DNA from: Streptomyces ambofaciens ATCC 23877
GTDB taxonomy: Bacteria > Actinomycetota > Actinomycetes > Streptomycetales > Streptomycetaceae
Length of the DNA: 64,000 nucleotides
Reading direction: 5' to 3'
Assembly: GCF_001267885.1 (NCBI RefSeq)
Contig: NZ_CP012382.1
Location: 5,009,001-5,073,000, forward strand
The position numbers and the translations under genes are program-made. The first letter of the stretch is position 1, and the number at the start of each line of letters is the position of its first letter. Positions 51,027 to 60,948 of this stretch are shown here, piece by piece. Under the pieces are notes generated by a model that saw only the letters and a list, made by a program, of their open reading frames with translations, was not told the DNA's origin and did no database searches.

Positions 51027-51908
51027 TTGACTGACCAGCTGCGACTGATGGCCGTCCACGCACACCCCGACGACGAGTCGAGCAAGGGCGCGGCCACCAT
51101 GGCGAAGTACGTGTCCGAGGGGGTGGACGTGCTGGTGGTGACCTGCACGGGCGGCGAGCGCGGCTCCATCCTCAACCCCAAGCTCCAGGGCGACGCCTAC
51201 ATCGAGGAGCACATCCACGAGGTGCGCAAGAAGGAGATGGACGAGGCCCGGGAGATCCTGGGCGTCAAGCAGGAGTGGCTCGGCTTCGTCGACTCCGGGC
51301 TGCCCGAGGGCGACCCGCTGCCGCCGCTGCCGGAGGGCTGCTTCGCCCTGGAGGACGTCGACAAGGCGGCCGGTGAGCTGGTGCGCAAGATCCGCTCCTT
51401 CCGGCCCCAGGTGATCACCACCTACGACGAGAACGGCGGCTACCCGCACCCGGACCACATCATGACCCACAAGATCACGATGGTGGCCTTCGAGGGCGCG
51501 GCCGACACCGAGAAGTACCCGGAGGCGGAGTACGGAACGGCGTACCAGCCGGTGAAGGTGTACTACAACCAGGGCTTCAACCGCCCCCGCACCGAGGCGC
51601 TGCACAACGCGCTGCTGGAGCGCGGCCTGGAGTCCCCCTACGGGGACTGGCTCAAGCGCTGGTCGGAGTTCGAGCGCAAGGAGCGCACGCTCACCACGCA
51701 CGTGCCGTGCGCCGACTTCTTCGAGATCCGCGACAAGGCGCTGATCGCGCACGCGACGCAGATCGACCCCGACGGGGGCTGGTTCCGGGTGCCGATGGAG
51801 CTCCAGAAGGAGGTCTGGCCCACCGAGGAGTACGAGCTCGCCAAGTCGCTCGTGGATACCTCCCTCCCCGAGGACGACCTCTTCGCGGGCATCCGGGACA
51901 ATGCCTGA
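51027..51908 (+). CDS. mca: Mycothiol S-conjugate amidase
   Basis: Mca cleaves mycothiol S-conjugates, releasing a mercapturic acid for export and GlcN-inositol for mycothiol recycling. The 293-residue protein is in the LmbE/MshB metal-dependent deacetylase family, with the zinc motif AHPDDE near the start and HPDH in GGYPHPDHIMTHK. It keeps the LGVKQEWLGFVDSGLPEG segment found in Mca rather than MshB. TTG 51027 with GAGGA upstream is the only sensible start. A small membrane protein gene follows immediately. Confidence 0.93.
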   Translation: MTDQLRLMAVHAHPDDESSKGAATMAKYVSEGVDVLVVTCTGGERGSILNPKLQGDAYIEEHIHEVRKKEMDEAREILGVKQEWLGFVDSGLPEGDPLPPLPEGCFALEDVDKAAGELVRKIRSFRPQVITTYDENGGYPHPDHIMTHKITMVAFEGAADTEKYPEAEYGTAYQPVKVYYNQGFNRPRTEALHNALLERGLESPYGDWLKRWSEFERKERTLTTHVPCADFFEIRDKALIAHATQIDPDGGWFRVPMELQKEVWPTEEYELAKSLVDTSLPEDDLFAGIRDNA

Positions 51909-51909
51909 C

Positions 51910-52140
51910 ATGAGTGCAAGCGCAAGCCTGGCAATGACGCACCTCGTCACTCTCGCCGAACTCGACGAGGACAAGGTCACCCCCGGTGTCCTCGGCTTCG
52001 TCGTCTTCGCGGTGATGGCCCTGGCGGTGTGGGGCCTGATGCGGTCCATGAGCCGGCACATGGGCAAGGTGGACTTCAAGGAGGCACCGGACCCGGAGGC
52101 CGAGAAGGCCTCCGGCCGGGTGGAGCCCCAGAAGGGCTGA
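51910..52140 (+). CDS. Small membrane protein coupled to mca
   Basis: This 76-residue protein has one transmembrane helix (about residues 29-46: PGVLGFVVFAVMALAVWGLM) and a cytosolic acidic tail (SRHMGKVDFKEAPDPEAEKA). ATG 51910 begins just after the mca stop at 51908; an in-frame ATG at 51901 would overlap mca, and ATG 51934 is a shorter option. It is probably co-expressed with mca. No function is known to me. A perfect 16-bp terminator follows. Confidence 0.78.
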   Translation: MSASASLAMTHLVTLAELDEDKVTPGVLGFVVFAVMALAVWGLMRSMSRHMGKVDFKEAPDPEAEKASGRVEPQKG

Positions 52141-52143
52141 CGC

Positions 52144-52179
52144 GCGCCTGGCGCCCGGCGCGGGCCGGGCGCCAGGCGC
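52144..52179 (+). terminator. Perfect 16-bp hairpin terminator
   Basis: GCGCCTGGCGCCCGGC (52144-52159) pairs without mismatch with GCCGGGCGCCAGGCGC (52164-52179), with a 4-nt loop, 3 nt after the stop codon at 52140. Confidence 0.88.
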
Positions 52180-52360
52180 TGACGTGAGTCTTCGTGTCCG
52201 GCACGGCCGGGCGCCCCCGGCGTCGGCGTGAGGCCGGCTGCCTGGTGTCGGCGTGGGCCCGGGTGCCAGGCGCCGTCCGGGCGTCCGGCGCGGGCGCGGG
52301 CCGGGGTCGCCTGGTGCCGCCGTAGTTCGCCGTGCCCGCGGCCCGGTGTCGTCCTGGCTG

Positions 52361-52430
52361 GAGCCCGGAGCCCGGAGCCCGGAGCCCGGAGCCCGGAGCC
52401 CGGAGCCCGGAGCCCGGAGCCCGGAGCCGG
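52361..52430. repeat. Heptanucleotide tandem repeat (GAGCCCG)9
   Basis: Nine perfect GAGCCCG units run from 52361 to 52423, followed by the variant GAGCCGG. The array ends 12 nt before the stop codon of the convergent large TPR protein gene (52442). It is a microsatellite prone to slippage and is not coding on either strand in a credible way. The rest of the 301-nt gap holds degenerate GC-rich repeats only. Confidence 0.95.
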
Positions 52431-52441
52431 ACCGCCCCCGC

Positions 52442-55400
52442 CTACGTCGTGACCGTCACCCCCATCACCTCGCGGGCCTGGCGGTTCGGCACCATGCCCA
52501 GGCGCCAGCCCTGCCAGCCGTCCTCCAGCTGCACGCCCCGCTCCAGGAGGAGCCGGTACGCCTCCACGTAGTCGTCCAGCTTCCCGTCCCGGGCCGGGTG
52601 GCGGTCCCGTGCCACCTGGGCCAGCTCCTCCTGCGCCACCGCCGTGCCCACCTCCACGCCACCCGCAGCGGCGTACGGCAGCAGCGTGCAGCGCAGGAAG
52701 CGGGCCCAGTCGCCGCCCCGCCGGTCGCCGTACGCCGCGAACAGCGCCGCGGCCTCGTCGCACAGCGCCAGTGCCTGCGGGGTACGGGCGTTGCCCGCGT
52801 CCACCACCGCCAGCTCCAGACAGGTCCACGCCTCCCCGTGGCCGACGCCGATGCGCTGGAAGTCGGCGCGCGCGTCGACCAGGAGCTGGCGGGCGAAGCC
52901 CGAGTTGCGCAGCGACCCCGTCCGGGCGGCACGCTGGTCCCGGGTCACCCGCGCCGAGTGGTGCCGGGCGCAGGCCAGCCCGTACACGTCCCGCATCCGG
53001 GAGAACATCGTGCGGGAGCGTTCCAGCTCGCGGACCGACTGGTCCAGGGCGCCCGTCTCCTCCAGCGCCTGGCCCACGTAGTAGACCGTCCACGCCTCGC
53101 CGCGCGCGTCCTCGTTCTCCCGGTGCCGGGCCGCGGCGCGCCGCAGTTCGTCCAGCGCCTCGGCGGCGTCGCCGTCCATCAGCCGCGCCCGCGCCAGCTG
53201 GGTCAGGGCCCAGGCCTCGCCGCGGGCGTCCTGGGTGCGGCCGTACAGCTCCAGCGCCGCGCGCAGGTCCGTCTCCGCGCCCAGCACGTCGCCCATGCGC
53301 AGGCGGAGCTGACCGAGCTGGAAGTGGGCCCAGGCCTGGCCGTGCACCGACTCGCCCGCCCGGTGCAGGACCAGCGACTCGGTCAGCAGCTCCAGCGCCT
53401 CGGCGAGCCGGGCCCGGTCCCGCTGCACCGCCGCCAGCGCGTGCAGCGTCCACGCCCGGTCCGCGTCCAGCTCGGGCGGGGCCTGGAGGTCCAGCGCCTC
53501 CCGCAGCTTCGCCGCCGCCTCGGTCAGGTTGCCCTGGTGGTGCAGCGTGATGCCCAGCGAGCACAGGGCGCGCGCCGCCCCCGCGTCGTGGTGCGCCTCC
53601 CGGTACAGGTCGACCACGGAGGTCAGCGTCGTCCGCGCCTTGTCCAGCTCGCCGAGCTGCCGGGCCGCGATACCGGTGCGCCACTGCACCGAGCGCACCA
53701 GCAGCCCCTGGTCCACGGACTGCGCCAGCTCGCTGATCTCGCCCAGCCGGTACAGGTCGCCGCGCAGCAGGCAGTAGTCGCACAACGCGCCCAGCAGGTT
53801 CAGCACCGCGCGCTGGTCGACCCCCTCCGCGTGTCTGAGCGCGGCCGTGATGAAGCTGGACTCGTCGTCCAGCCAGCGCAGCGCCTCGTCCAGGGACGTG
53901 AAGCCGTACTGCCCGAACCGGTCGGAGCGGGTCGACACGTTGCCGTCGATCAGGCGCAGCACCGAGTCGGCCAGTTCGGCGTAGTTCGCGATCAGCCGCT
54001 CCTGCGCCGCCGCCCGCTCGCCCGGCTCCTCCTCGTCGGCGAGCCGGGCCCGCGCGAAGGCGCGCACCGAGTCGTGCAGCCGGAAGCGGCTGCCGCGGAC
54101 GCGGTCGATCAGGCCCGCCCGGGCCAGCGCCTCCAACTGCCGGGCCGCCTCCGTCTCGTCCGTGGCCAGCAGCGCGGCCGCCGCCGGGTTGCCCAGCGAG
54201 GTGCGCCCCGCCAGCGCCAGCCGGCGCAGCAGCCGCCGGGCCGGCTCCGACTGGTCGGTGTAGCGCAGCCACAGCACCCGCTCGACCGGTTCCACCGGCC
54301 CGTACGCGCCCAGGTCGGTCGCCAGGGCGCGCGGCGAGCGCGGTCCCAGGGACGACCCCGCGATGCGCAGCGCCAGCGGCAGTCCGCCGCACAACTGCCG
54401 GACCAGATCGGCGGACTCGGCGTCGTAGGGGCCCGAGGCGTCCTGCGCGGCGGCTCCCAGCAACTCCTCCGCGCCCGCCGCGTCCAGCGCCTCCACCGGC
54501 AGGTGATACGTCCGGGCGGGCAGGTCGGCCGGCAGCTCCAGCGCCTCGCGCGCGGTGACCAGCACCAGGCTGTCCGACCGCTCCGGCACCAGCGTGCGCA
54601 CCTGCTCGGCGTCCGAGGCGTCGTCCAGCACGACGGTCACCGGCACGCCCGTCAGATGCTGGTGGTACAGCTCACTGAGCCGCTTGACCTGCTGGTCCGC
54701 CGAGGAACGCTCACGGAAGAGCAGTTGCTCACGGGGCGCCCCCAGCCGGTTCAGCAGGTGCAGCAGGGCGTCCCGGGTGCTCAGCGGCGACTCGCCGTCC
54801 GACCCCGGACCGTCCCCGCGCAGGTCGACCACGCAGGCCCCGCGGAAGTGGTCCCGCAGCTCGTGGGCGGCGCGCACGGCGAGCGTCGTGCGGCCGCTGC
54901 CGGGCGCCCCGTGGAGCACCACGACCGTCGGCTTCGTCTCCGTACTCGCCCGGGCCGCCTGCACCCACTGCCGCAGCCGCGCCATCTCCTGCCGCCGGCC
55001 GGCGAAGCTGCCCTGCGGTTCCGGGAGTTGCGCGAACGACTGCTCCAGCGCGCTGCGTCCCCGGGCCGCGGCGCTCTTGTCGGCACCCCGCAGCTTAGGC
55101 CCCGCCTTCTTCGGCGCGGTGGACGCGGCCAGCATGCGCTGCTGGTCCAGGAACGGCCGGATGCCGCGCACCTCCAGCGCCGTCAGCCACTGCAACCGCA
55201 ACTGCTCGGGCCCGCCAGGCTGACTGACGGCCCCGGCGCGGTGATGGGCGGCCGGCACATGGGAGCCGACCACCTTGACGACGGTCGTCGCGGCCCCGAC
55301 GACGCCGACGGCCACGCCCGCGCCCACCGCCGTGCCCGTCCCGGTGCCGAGCGCCATGTCGGCCACCACCGCGGCGACCGCCGCCACGCCCGCCACCAGC

Positions 55401-55645
55401 AGGGGGGTGCCGGCGCCCTCCCGGGCGTAGCGCTGCCGGAAGGTGAGGTGTCCCGCCTCGGCCTCGTCGACGGCGTGCGTGTAGGCCGCGTACTCCTCGG
55501 CGGCGGCGCCCGCCATCGCGTCGAGCGCCCCGCGCGCCCGGGACAGCAGCACGTTCCCGTCCGTGCGGCCACCCGAACGCCGCACCTCCTCCTCCACGGC
55601 CTGCCGCAGCAGCCGCTCGGCCTCCGCCCGATGTCCGTCCCGCAT
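52442..55645 (-). CDS. STAND-type NTPase with TPR repeats and altered P-loop
   Basis: This large 1067-residue protein starts with a helical domain (1-75), then a very hydrophobic Gly/Ala/Val-rich stretch (about 79-127) that could form two membrane helices. An NB-ARC-like NTPase domain follows, with P-loop [13 protein letters not shown] at 242-254, in which the usual Lys is Arg252. It has a DDAS Walker B-like segment and a winged-helix-like domain ([16 protein letters not shown]), and about eight TPR units fill the C-terminal half. This is the layout of STAND signalling ATPases related to AfsR/SARP-type proteins, but no DNA-binding domain is present. GGAGGGGA precedes ATG 55645. Its trigger is unknown. 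Confidence 0.85.
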   Translation of the reverse strand: MRDGHRAEAERLLRQAVEEEVRRSGGRTDGNVLLSRARGALDAMAGAAAEEYAAYTHAVDEAEAGHLTFRQRYAREGAGTPLLVAGVAAVAAVVADMALGTGTGTAVGAGVAVGVVGAATTVVKVVGSHVPAAHHRAGAVSQPGGPEQLRLQWLTALEVRGIRPFLDQQRMLAASTAPKKAGPKLRGADKSAAARGRSALEQSFAQLPEPQGSFAGRRQEMARLRQWVQAARASTETKPTVVVLHGAPGSGRTTLAVRAAHELRDHFRGACVVDLRGDGPGSDGESPLSTRDALLHLLNRLGAPREQLLFRERSSADQQVKRLSELYHQHLTGVPVTVVLDDASDAEQVRTLVPERSDSLVLVTAREALELPADLPARTYHLPVEALDAAGAEELLGAAAQDASGPYDAESADLVRQLCGGLPLALRIAGSSLGPRSPRALATDLGAYGPVEPVERVLWLRYTDQSEPARRLLRRLALAGRTSLGNPAAAALLATDETEAARQLEALARAGLIDRVRGSRFRLHDSVRAFARARLADEEEPGERAAAQERLIANYAELADSVLRLIDGNVSTRSDRFGQYGFTSLDEALRWLDDESSFITAALRHAEGVDQRAVLNLLGALCDYCLLRGDLYRLGEISELAQSVDQGLLVRSVQWRTGIAARQLGELDKARTTLTSVVDLYREAHHDAGAARALCSLGITLHHQGNLTEAAAKLREALDLQAPPELDADRAWTLHALAAVQRDRARLAEALELLTESLVLHRAGESVHGQAWAHFQLGQLRLRMGDVLGAETDLRAALELYGRTQDARGEAWALTQLARARLMDGDAAEALDELRRAAARHRENEDARGEAWTVYYVGQALEETGALDQSVRELERSRTMFSRMRDVYGLACARHHSARVTRDQRAARTGSLRNSGFARQLLVDARADFQRIGVGHGEAWTCLELAVVDAGNARTPQALALCDEAAALFAAYGDRRGGDWARFLRCTLLPYAAAGGVEVGTAVAQEELAQVARDRHPARDGKLDDYVEAYRLLLERGVQLEDGWQGWRLGMVPNRQAREVMGVTVTT

Positions 55646-55804
55646 GTCGCGTCCCCTCCGGCGGCAGCCCTGTCGGCAACTCCCTGGTCCACAAGTGTCC
55701 TTCGGACCGGGGGGTCGGCGCGAGGGGGCGACGATCACCGGATGCCGCCGGCGGTCCCCCGTGGCGTACGGGCGGGGCCCGGACGGGTGCGCCAAGATGG
55801 AGGT

Positions 55805-57835
55805 ATGCCCAATCGACTCGCGCAGGCCACGTCCCCGTACCTCCTCCAGCACGCGGACAACCCCGTCGACTGGTGGCCGTGGGAGCCCCAGGCGTTCGAG
55901 GAGGCCCGGCGGCGCGACGTCCCGGTCCTCCTGAGCGTCGGCTACAGCGCCTGTCACTGGTGTCACGTCATGGCCCACGAGTCCTTCGAGGACGAGGCCA
56001 CCGCCGCCTACCTGAACGAGCACTTCGTGTCCGTCAAGGTCGACCGCGAGGAGCGGCCCGACGTGGACGCCGTCTACATGGAGGCCGTGCAGGCGGCGAC
56101 CGGACAGGGCGGCTGGCCCATGACCGTGTTCCTCACCCCGGACGCCGAGCCCTTCTACTTCGGCACCTACTACCCGCCCGAGCCCCGGCACGGCATGCCG
56201 TCCTTCCGGCAGGTGCTCCAGGGCGTCCACCAGGCCTGGGCCGAGCGCCGGGACGAGGTGACCGACGTCGCCGGGAAGATCGTGCGGGACCTCGCCGGGC
56301 GGGAGATCTCCTACGGCGACGCGCAGGCGCCCGGCGAGGCCGAGCTCGGGCAGGCGCTGCTCGGGCTCACCCGGGAGTACGACCCGCAGCGCGGCGGGTT
56401 CGGCGGGGCGCCGAAGTTCCCGCCGTCCATGGTGGTCGAGTTCCTGCTGCGCCACCACGCCCGCACCGGCGCGGAGGGCGCGCTCCAGATGGCGCGGGAC
56501 ACCTGCGAGCGGATGGCGCGCGGCGGGATCTACGACCAGCTCGGCGGCGGTTTCGCGCGCTACTCCGTGGACCGCGAGTGGGTCGTGCCCCACTTCGAGA
56601 AGATGCTGTACGACAACGCCCTGCTGTGCCGGGTCTACGCCCACCTGTGGCGTGCCACCGGCTCGGAGCTCGCCCGCCGGGTCGCGCTGGAGACCGCCGA
56701 CTTCATGGTGCGGGAACTGCGCACCGCCGAGGGCGGCTTCGCCTCCGCGCTGGACGCGGACAGCGACGACGGGACGGGCCGGCACGTCGAGGGCGCCTAC
56801 TACGTGTGGACGCCCGCGCGGCTCACCGAGGTGCTCGGCGCCGACGACGCCGCGCTCGCCGCCCAGTACTTCGGCGTGACCGAGGAGGGCACCTTCGAGC
56901 ACGGCTCCTCGGTGCTGCAACTGCCGCAGCAGGAGGGTGTGTTCGAGGCGGAGCGGATCGCCTCGATCCGGGAGCGGCTGCTGGCCGCCCGGGACGGACG
57001 CCCCGCCCCGGGCCGGGACGACAAGGTGGTCGCGGCCTGGAACGGCCTGGCGGTCGCCGCGCTCGCCGAGACGGGCGCCTACTTCGAGCGCCCCGACCTG
57101 GTGGAGGCCGCCGTCGCCGCCGCGGACCTGCTGGTGCGGCTGCACCTCGACGACCACGGGCGGCTCTTCCGTACCAGCAAGGACGGCCGGGCCGGCGCCC
57201 ACGCCGGGGTGCTGGAGGACTACGCCGACGTGGCGGAGGGCTTCCTCGCGCTGGCGTCGGTGACCGGGGAGGGCGTCTGGCTGGACTTCGCCGGGCTGCT
57301 GCTCGACCACGTCCTCACCCGCTTCGCCGACGACTCCGGTTCCCTGTACGACACCGCGGCCGACGCCGAGCAGCTGATCCGCCGCCCGCAGGACCCCACC
57401 GACAACGCCACCCCGTCCGGCTGGAGCGCCGCCGCCGGCGCCCTCCTGTCCTACGCCGCCCACACCGGCTCCGAGCCCCACCGCACCGCCGCCGAGCGCG
57501 CCCTGGGGGTCGTGAAGGCGCTCGGTCCGCGGGTGCCGCGGTTCATCGGCTGGGGACTGGCCGCCGCCGAGGCGCTGCTCGACGGGCCGCGCGAAGTGGC
57601 CGTCGTCGGACCGTCGCCGGACGACGGCGCGACCAGGGGCCTGCACCGCACGGCACTTCTGGGGACGGCCCCGGGCGCCGTCGTCGCCGTGGGCACGGAG
57701 GGGAGCGACGAATTCCCCCTGCTGGCCGACCGGCCGCTGGTGAACGGCGCCCCGGCCGCGTACGTCTGCCGTAACTTCACCTGCGACGCGCCGACGACCG
57801 ATCCGGAACGGCTGCGCGCCAGCCTGAACAGCTGA
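55805..57835 (+). CDS. Thioredoxin-domain protein of YyaL/SPATA20 family
   Basis: This 676-residue protein begins with [22 protein letters not shown], the family signature. A thioredoxin-like domain follows with [16 protein letters not shown] (CxxC-type pair), then an (alpha/alpha)6 barrel resembling a glycosidase/epimerase (about 190-560) with [13 protein letters not shown] and ALDADSD. Members occur from bacteria to man; the biochemical role is not settled. Start ATG 55805 is at the conserved N-terminus although GGAGGT is unusually close. It is divergent from the TPR protein. The next operon starts 204 nt after its stop. Confidence 0.93.
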   Translation: MPNRLAQATSPYLLQHADNPVDWWPWEPQAFEEARRRDVPVLLSVGYSACHWCHVMAHESFEDEATAAYLNEHFVSVKVDREERPDVDAVYMEAVQAATGQGGWPMTVFLTPDAEPFYFGTYYPPEPRHGMPSFRQVLQGVHQAWAERRDEVTDVAGKIVRDLAGREISYGDAQAPGEAELGQALLGLTREYDPQRGGFGGAPKFPPSMVVEFLLRHHARTGAEGALQMARDTCERMARGGIYDQLGGGFARYSVDREWVVPHFEKMLYDNALLCRVYAHLWRATGSELARRVALETADFMVRELRTAEGGFASALDADSDDGTGRHVEGAYYVWTPARLTEVLGADDAALAAQYFGVTEEGTFEHGSSVLQLPQQEGVFEAERIASIRERLLAARDGRPAPGRDDKVVAAWNGLAVAALAETGAYFERPDLVEAAVAAADLLVRLHLDDHGRLFRTSKDGRAGAHAGVLEDYADVAEGFLALASVTGEGVWLDFAGLLLDHVLTRFADDSGSLYDTAADAEQLIRRPQDPTDNATPSGWSAAAGALLSYAAHTGSEPHRTAAERALGVVKALGPRVPRFIGWGLAAAEALLDGPREVAVVGPSPDDGATRGLHRTALLGTAPGAVVAVGTEGSDEFPLLADRPLVNGAPAAYVCRNFTCDAPTTDPERLRASLNS

Positions 57836-58039
57836 AACGACATAAAGAGAAACAATGGGAACGGGACCGATGGGTGAAATGTTCAGACCCGGTCCGCGTT
57901 GTGAGGAAACACGCTCTTCACCCAACCACCTTATGTGTTTCACGGATTACCCCTAGCCTCTTCACCGTGACGCGGAGTGGCCGCCCGGTTTCGGGCGCGC
58001 CCCCGCGGCAGGGGGAGTTCAAGATCTGGGGGGATCTTT

Positions 58040-59302
58040 TTGCTGACGTCCGTCTTCATCGCTGCCGTTTCCCTGGCGCTCTTCTGGATGGCGGCGTTCA
58101 CGCTGTGGTGGCAGATGCACGCCTGGCGTACGCCGGAGGTTCTCGCCTCCACCCGCTTCAGCAGCCCGGACGGGGACGAGCACGTGTCGTTCTCGCTGCT
58201 GCTGCCCGCGCGGCACGAACAGGCCGTGCTCGACCACACCATCCAGCGGCTGCTGACCTCGTCCCACACCGACTTCGAGATCATCGTGATCGTCGGGCAC
58301 GACGATCCGGAGACCACCGCCGTCGCCGAACGGGCCGCGGCTCGTGATCCGCGGGTGCGGGTCGTCGTCGACACCCACGAGAAGAAGAACAAGCCGAAGG
58401 CCATGAACACGGCGCTGCCGCACTGCCGCGGTGACGTCGTCGGAGTCTTCGACGCCGAGGACCAGGTCCATCCCGAGCTGCTCGCCCACGTCGACCACGC
58501 CTTCCGCACCACGGGCGCCGACGTGGTGCAGGGCGGGGTCCAGCTGATCAACTTCCATTCCAGCTGGTACAGCCTGCGCAACTGCCTGGAGTACTTCTTC
58601 TGGTTCCGCTCCCGGCTGCACCTGCACGCGCAGAAGGGGTTCATCCCGCTCGGCGGCAACACCGTCTTCGTGCGCACGGACGTGCTCCGGGCGGCCGACG
58701 GCTGGGACCCGGACTGCCTGGCCGAGGACTGCGACCTCGGGGTCCGGCTCTCCAGCACCGGCAAGAAGGTCGTCGTCGCCTACGACTCCGACATGGTCAC
58801 CCGCGAGGAGACCCCGGGCACGCTGGTCTCCCTGCTGAAACAGCGCACCCGCTGGAACCAGGGCTTCCTCCAGGTGTACCGGAAGAAGGACTGGCGGCAA
58901 CTGCCGACCTTCACCCAGCGGTTGCTGGCCCGCTACACCCTGATGACGCCGTTCCTGCAGGCCTTCACCGGCGTGATCATCCCGCTCAACGCGGCCGTCG
59001 CGCTCTTCCTGGACGTGCCCGTCGGCATCGCCTTCGTCACCTTCCTGCCGGCCGTCACCGCCCTGGTCACCTTCGTCTTCGAGGTCGTCGGCCTGCACGA
59101 CTTCGGCAAGCAGTACGGCCTGCGGATCCGCTTCACGCACTACCTCAAGCTGATCGTCGGCGGCCCCTTCTACCAGGTCCTGCTGGCCGGGGCCGCCGTC
59201 CGCGCCGTCTGGCGTGAGCAGCGCGGCCGCAACGACTGGGAGCTGACCAGCCATGTCGGCGCACACCTCGCGCCCGTGGACCGAGAGGACGTTCTCGCGT
59301 GA
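58040..59302 (+). CDS. Processive-type family 2 glycosyltransferase (cellulose synthase-like)
   Basis: This 420-residue membrane glycosyltransferase has an N-terminal helix, a GT2 domain with SLLLPARHEQ, the metal-binding DAED (138-141), LAEDCD with the catalytic acid region (228-232) and the processive motif QRTRW (268-272). Three C-terminal helices follow. It is much shorter than CslA of the cslA-glxA locus (about 600 residues) and lacks its extra segments. TTG 58040 was chosen because GGGGGGA lies just upstream and the protein then begins at its helix; GTG 57977 is the alternative. A TAGCCT -10-like box lies at 57954. It heads a coupled operon with the next three genes. Confidence 0.88.
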   Translation: MLTSVFIAAVSLALFWMAAFTLWWQMHAWRTPEVLASTRFSSPDGDEHVSFSLLLPARHEQAVLDHTIQRLLTSSHTDFEIIVIVGHDDPETTAVAERAAARDPRVRVVVDTHEKKNKPKAMNTALPHCRGDVVGVFDAEDQVHPELLAHVDHAFRTTGADVVQGGVQLINFHSSWYSLRNCLEYFFWFRSRLHLHAQKGFIPLGGNTVFVRTDVLRAADGWDPDCLAEDCDLGVRLSSTGKKVVVAYDSDMVTREETPGTLVSLLKQRTRWNQGFLQVYRKKDWRQLPTFTQRLLARYTLMTPFLQAFTGVIIPLNAAVALFLDVPVGIAFVTFLPAVTALVTFVFEVVGLHDFGKQYGLRIRFTHYLKLIVGGPFYQVLLAGAAVRAVWREQRGRNDWELTSHVGAHLAPVDREDVLA

Positions 59303-60948
59303 CCTCCACCCTCCCCGCGGCGACCGGTACCAAGGTCCCCGCGCAGCGCAGGCCTGCCCACGACACCGTTCCGGCCACCACACCGGGGACGCCACCGGGC
59401 CGTCTGCGGCCGGCCCGCCCGGACCTGCTGCTGTGCGGCACGCTCCTCGTGGCGATCATGCTCGTGCAGGGCTGGAACATCTCCGACTACCCGACCCTCA
59501 GTGACGACGAGGGCACCTACCTCGCCCAGGCCTGGGCGGTCCAGCAGGGCGAGGGCCTGGCCCACTACACCTACTGGTACGACCACCCGCCGCTCGGCTG
59601 GATCCAGATAGCCGTGCTGACCTGGATCCCCGCGCTGATCAGTCCCGAGTCGATGACCGTCGGCGCCATGCGCGGCGTGATGCTGCTGATCGGCGCCGTC
59701 TCCGCCGCCCTCGTCTACGTGATCGCCCGCCGCCTCTCCCTGCCCCGCTGGGCGGCCGGGCTCGCCATGGCCCTCTTCGGCCTCTCCCCGCTCTCGGTGG
59801 TCCTCCAGCGGGAGATCTTCCTCGACAACCTCGCGGTGATGTGGACGCTGCTGGCCTTCGCGCTCGCCGCCTCCCCGAGCCGCCACCTGTGGCACCACTT
59901 CGGCGCGGGCATCGCCGCCGCGACGGCCGTGCTCACCAAGGAGACGATGCTCGTCGTCCTGCCCGCCCTGTTCGTCACCGCCTGGCGGCACAGCCACCGG
60001 GACACCCGCAAGTTCGCGCTGACCGGCGCCGTCACGGCCTGCACGCTCATCGGGTTCGCGTACCCGCTGTTCGCCCTGCTCAAGGGCGAGCTGCTGCCGG
60101 GCAGCGGGCACGTCTCGCTGTGGGAGGGTGTCGAGTACCAGCTCACCCGCCCCGGCTCCGGATTCATCCTCGACGAGGGCTCCGGCTCGTGGGGCGTCCT
60201 CCAGTCCTGGCTGTACTACGACCGCGTCCTGCCGCTCGGCGGCCTCGCCGGAGCGCTGCTCCTGCTGGCGACCTGGCGCTGGTCGGTCACCGCACGGGCC
60301 CTGGCCGGACCCGCCCTGACGGTGGGCATCCTCGCCGCCCTGGCCCTGCGCCCGAGCGGCTACCTGCCCGCGATGTACGTCATCCAGGCGCTGCCCTTCC
60401 TCGCCCTGGTGCTGGCCGGCGGCACGGCGAGCATCGCCCACGCCGTGCTGCGCAGACGACGTACGGAGGCCGAGAAACGGGGCCTGACGTACGGCCGGTA
60501 CGCCGTCGCCGGCGCCCTGGCGCTGGCCGCCTGCGCCTACGTCGTCCCCCGCTGGTACGACGGGGACCGCACCGCCGTCACCGCCGACGCCAACGCCCCC
60601 TACGAGGCCGCCGCGGACTGGATGGCCAGTGAGGTGGAGGACCCCGCCCGCACCCGCGTCCTCGTCGACGACGCCCTCTGGCTGGACCTCGTGCACGCCG
60701 GGTACGAGCCGGGGCTCGGGGTCATCTGGTTCTACAAGGCCGACCTCGACCCGGCCGTGACGAAGACGATGCCGGGCGGCTGGCGCGACATCGACTACGT
60801 GGTCGCCTCCCCGACGGTGCGGCGCGACGCGGTCGACCTGCCCAATGTCCGGGCCGCCATGAACCATTCGAGGCCGGTCGCCGTCTTCGGCACCGGCGCG
60901 GACCGCATCGAGATCCGCCGCGTCCAGTCCTCCGGAGCCGCCCGATGA
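59299..60948 (+). CDS. GT39/ArnT-like membrane glycosyltransferase
   Basis: This 549-residue polytopic protein has about eleven hydrophobic helices. The catalytic loop is WNISDYPTLSDDEGTYLAQAWAVQQG with the acidic pair after the first helix, followed by YWYDHPPLGWIQIA. This is the dolichol-phosphate-mannose protein mannosyltransferase/ArnT (PMT_2, GT-C) pattern. Such enzymes transfer sugars from a polyprenyl-phosphate donor on the outer face. Its GTG start overlaps the stop of the GT2 gene by 4 nt, and its own stop overlaps the next gene, so it is strictly coupled. The likely donor maker is encoded next. Confidence 0.88.
   Translation: MTSTLPAATGTKVPAQRRPAHDTVPATTPGTPPGRLRPARPDLLLCGTLLVAIMLVQGWNISDYPTLSDDEGTYLAQAWAVQQGEGLAHYTYWYDHPPLGWIQIAVLTWIPALISPESMTVGAMRGVMLLIGAVSAALVYVIARRLSLPRWAAGLAMALFGLSPLSVVLQREIFLDNLAVMWTLLAFALAASPSRHLWHHFGAGIAAATAVLTKETMLVVLPALFVTAWRHSHRDTRKFALTGAVTACTLIGFAYPLFALLKGELLPGSGHVSLWEGVEYQLTRPGSGFILDEGSGSWGVLQSWLYYDRVLPLGGLAGALLLLATWRWSVTARALAGPALTVGILAALALRPSGYLPAMYVIQALPFLALVLAGGTASIAHAVLRRRRTEAEKRGLTYGRYAVAGALALAACAYVVPRWYDGDRTAVTADANAPYEAAADWMASEVEDPARTRVLVDDALWLDLVHAGYEPGLGVIWFYKADLDPAVTKTMPGGWRDIDYVVASPTVRRDAVDLPNVRAAMNHSRPVAVFGTGADRIEIRRVQSSGAAR

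Noticed and set aside
52361..52430. Possible CRISPR array from the regular GAGCCCG repeats
   Set aside because: The unit is 7 bp and tandem with no unique spacers, and no cas gene is present.
50976..54392. An 1138-residue minus-strand frame
   Set aside because: It overlaps mca in antisense and the STAND gene in another frame, with low-complexity Gly/Arg/Ala sequence and no recognisable motif.
52253..57835. An 1860-residue plus-strand frame running through the STAND gene into the thioredoxin-domain gene
   Set aside because: Only the part from 55805 has protein-like sequence. The upstream part is antisense to the STAND protein and crosses the heptamer repeat array.
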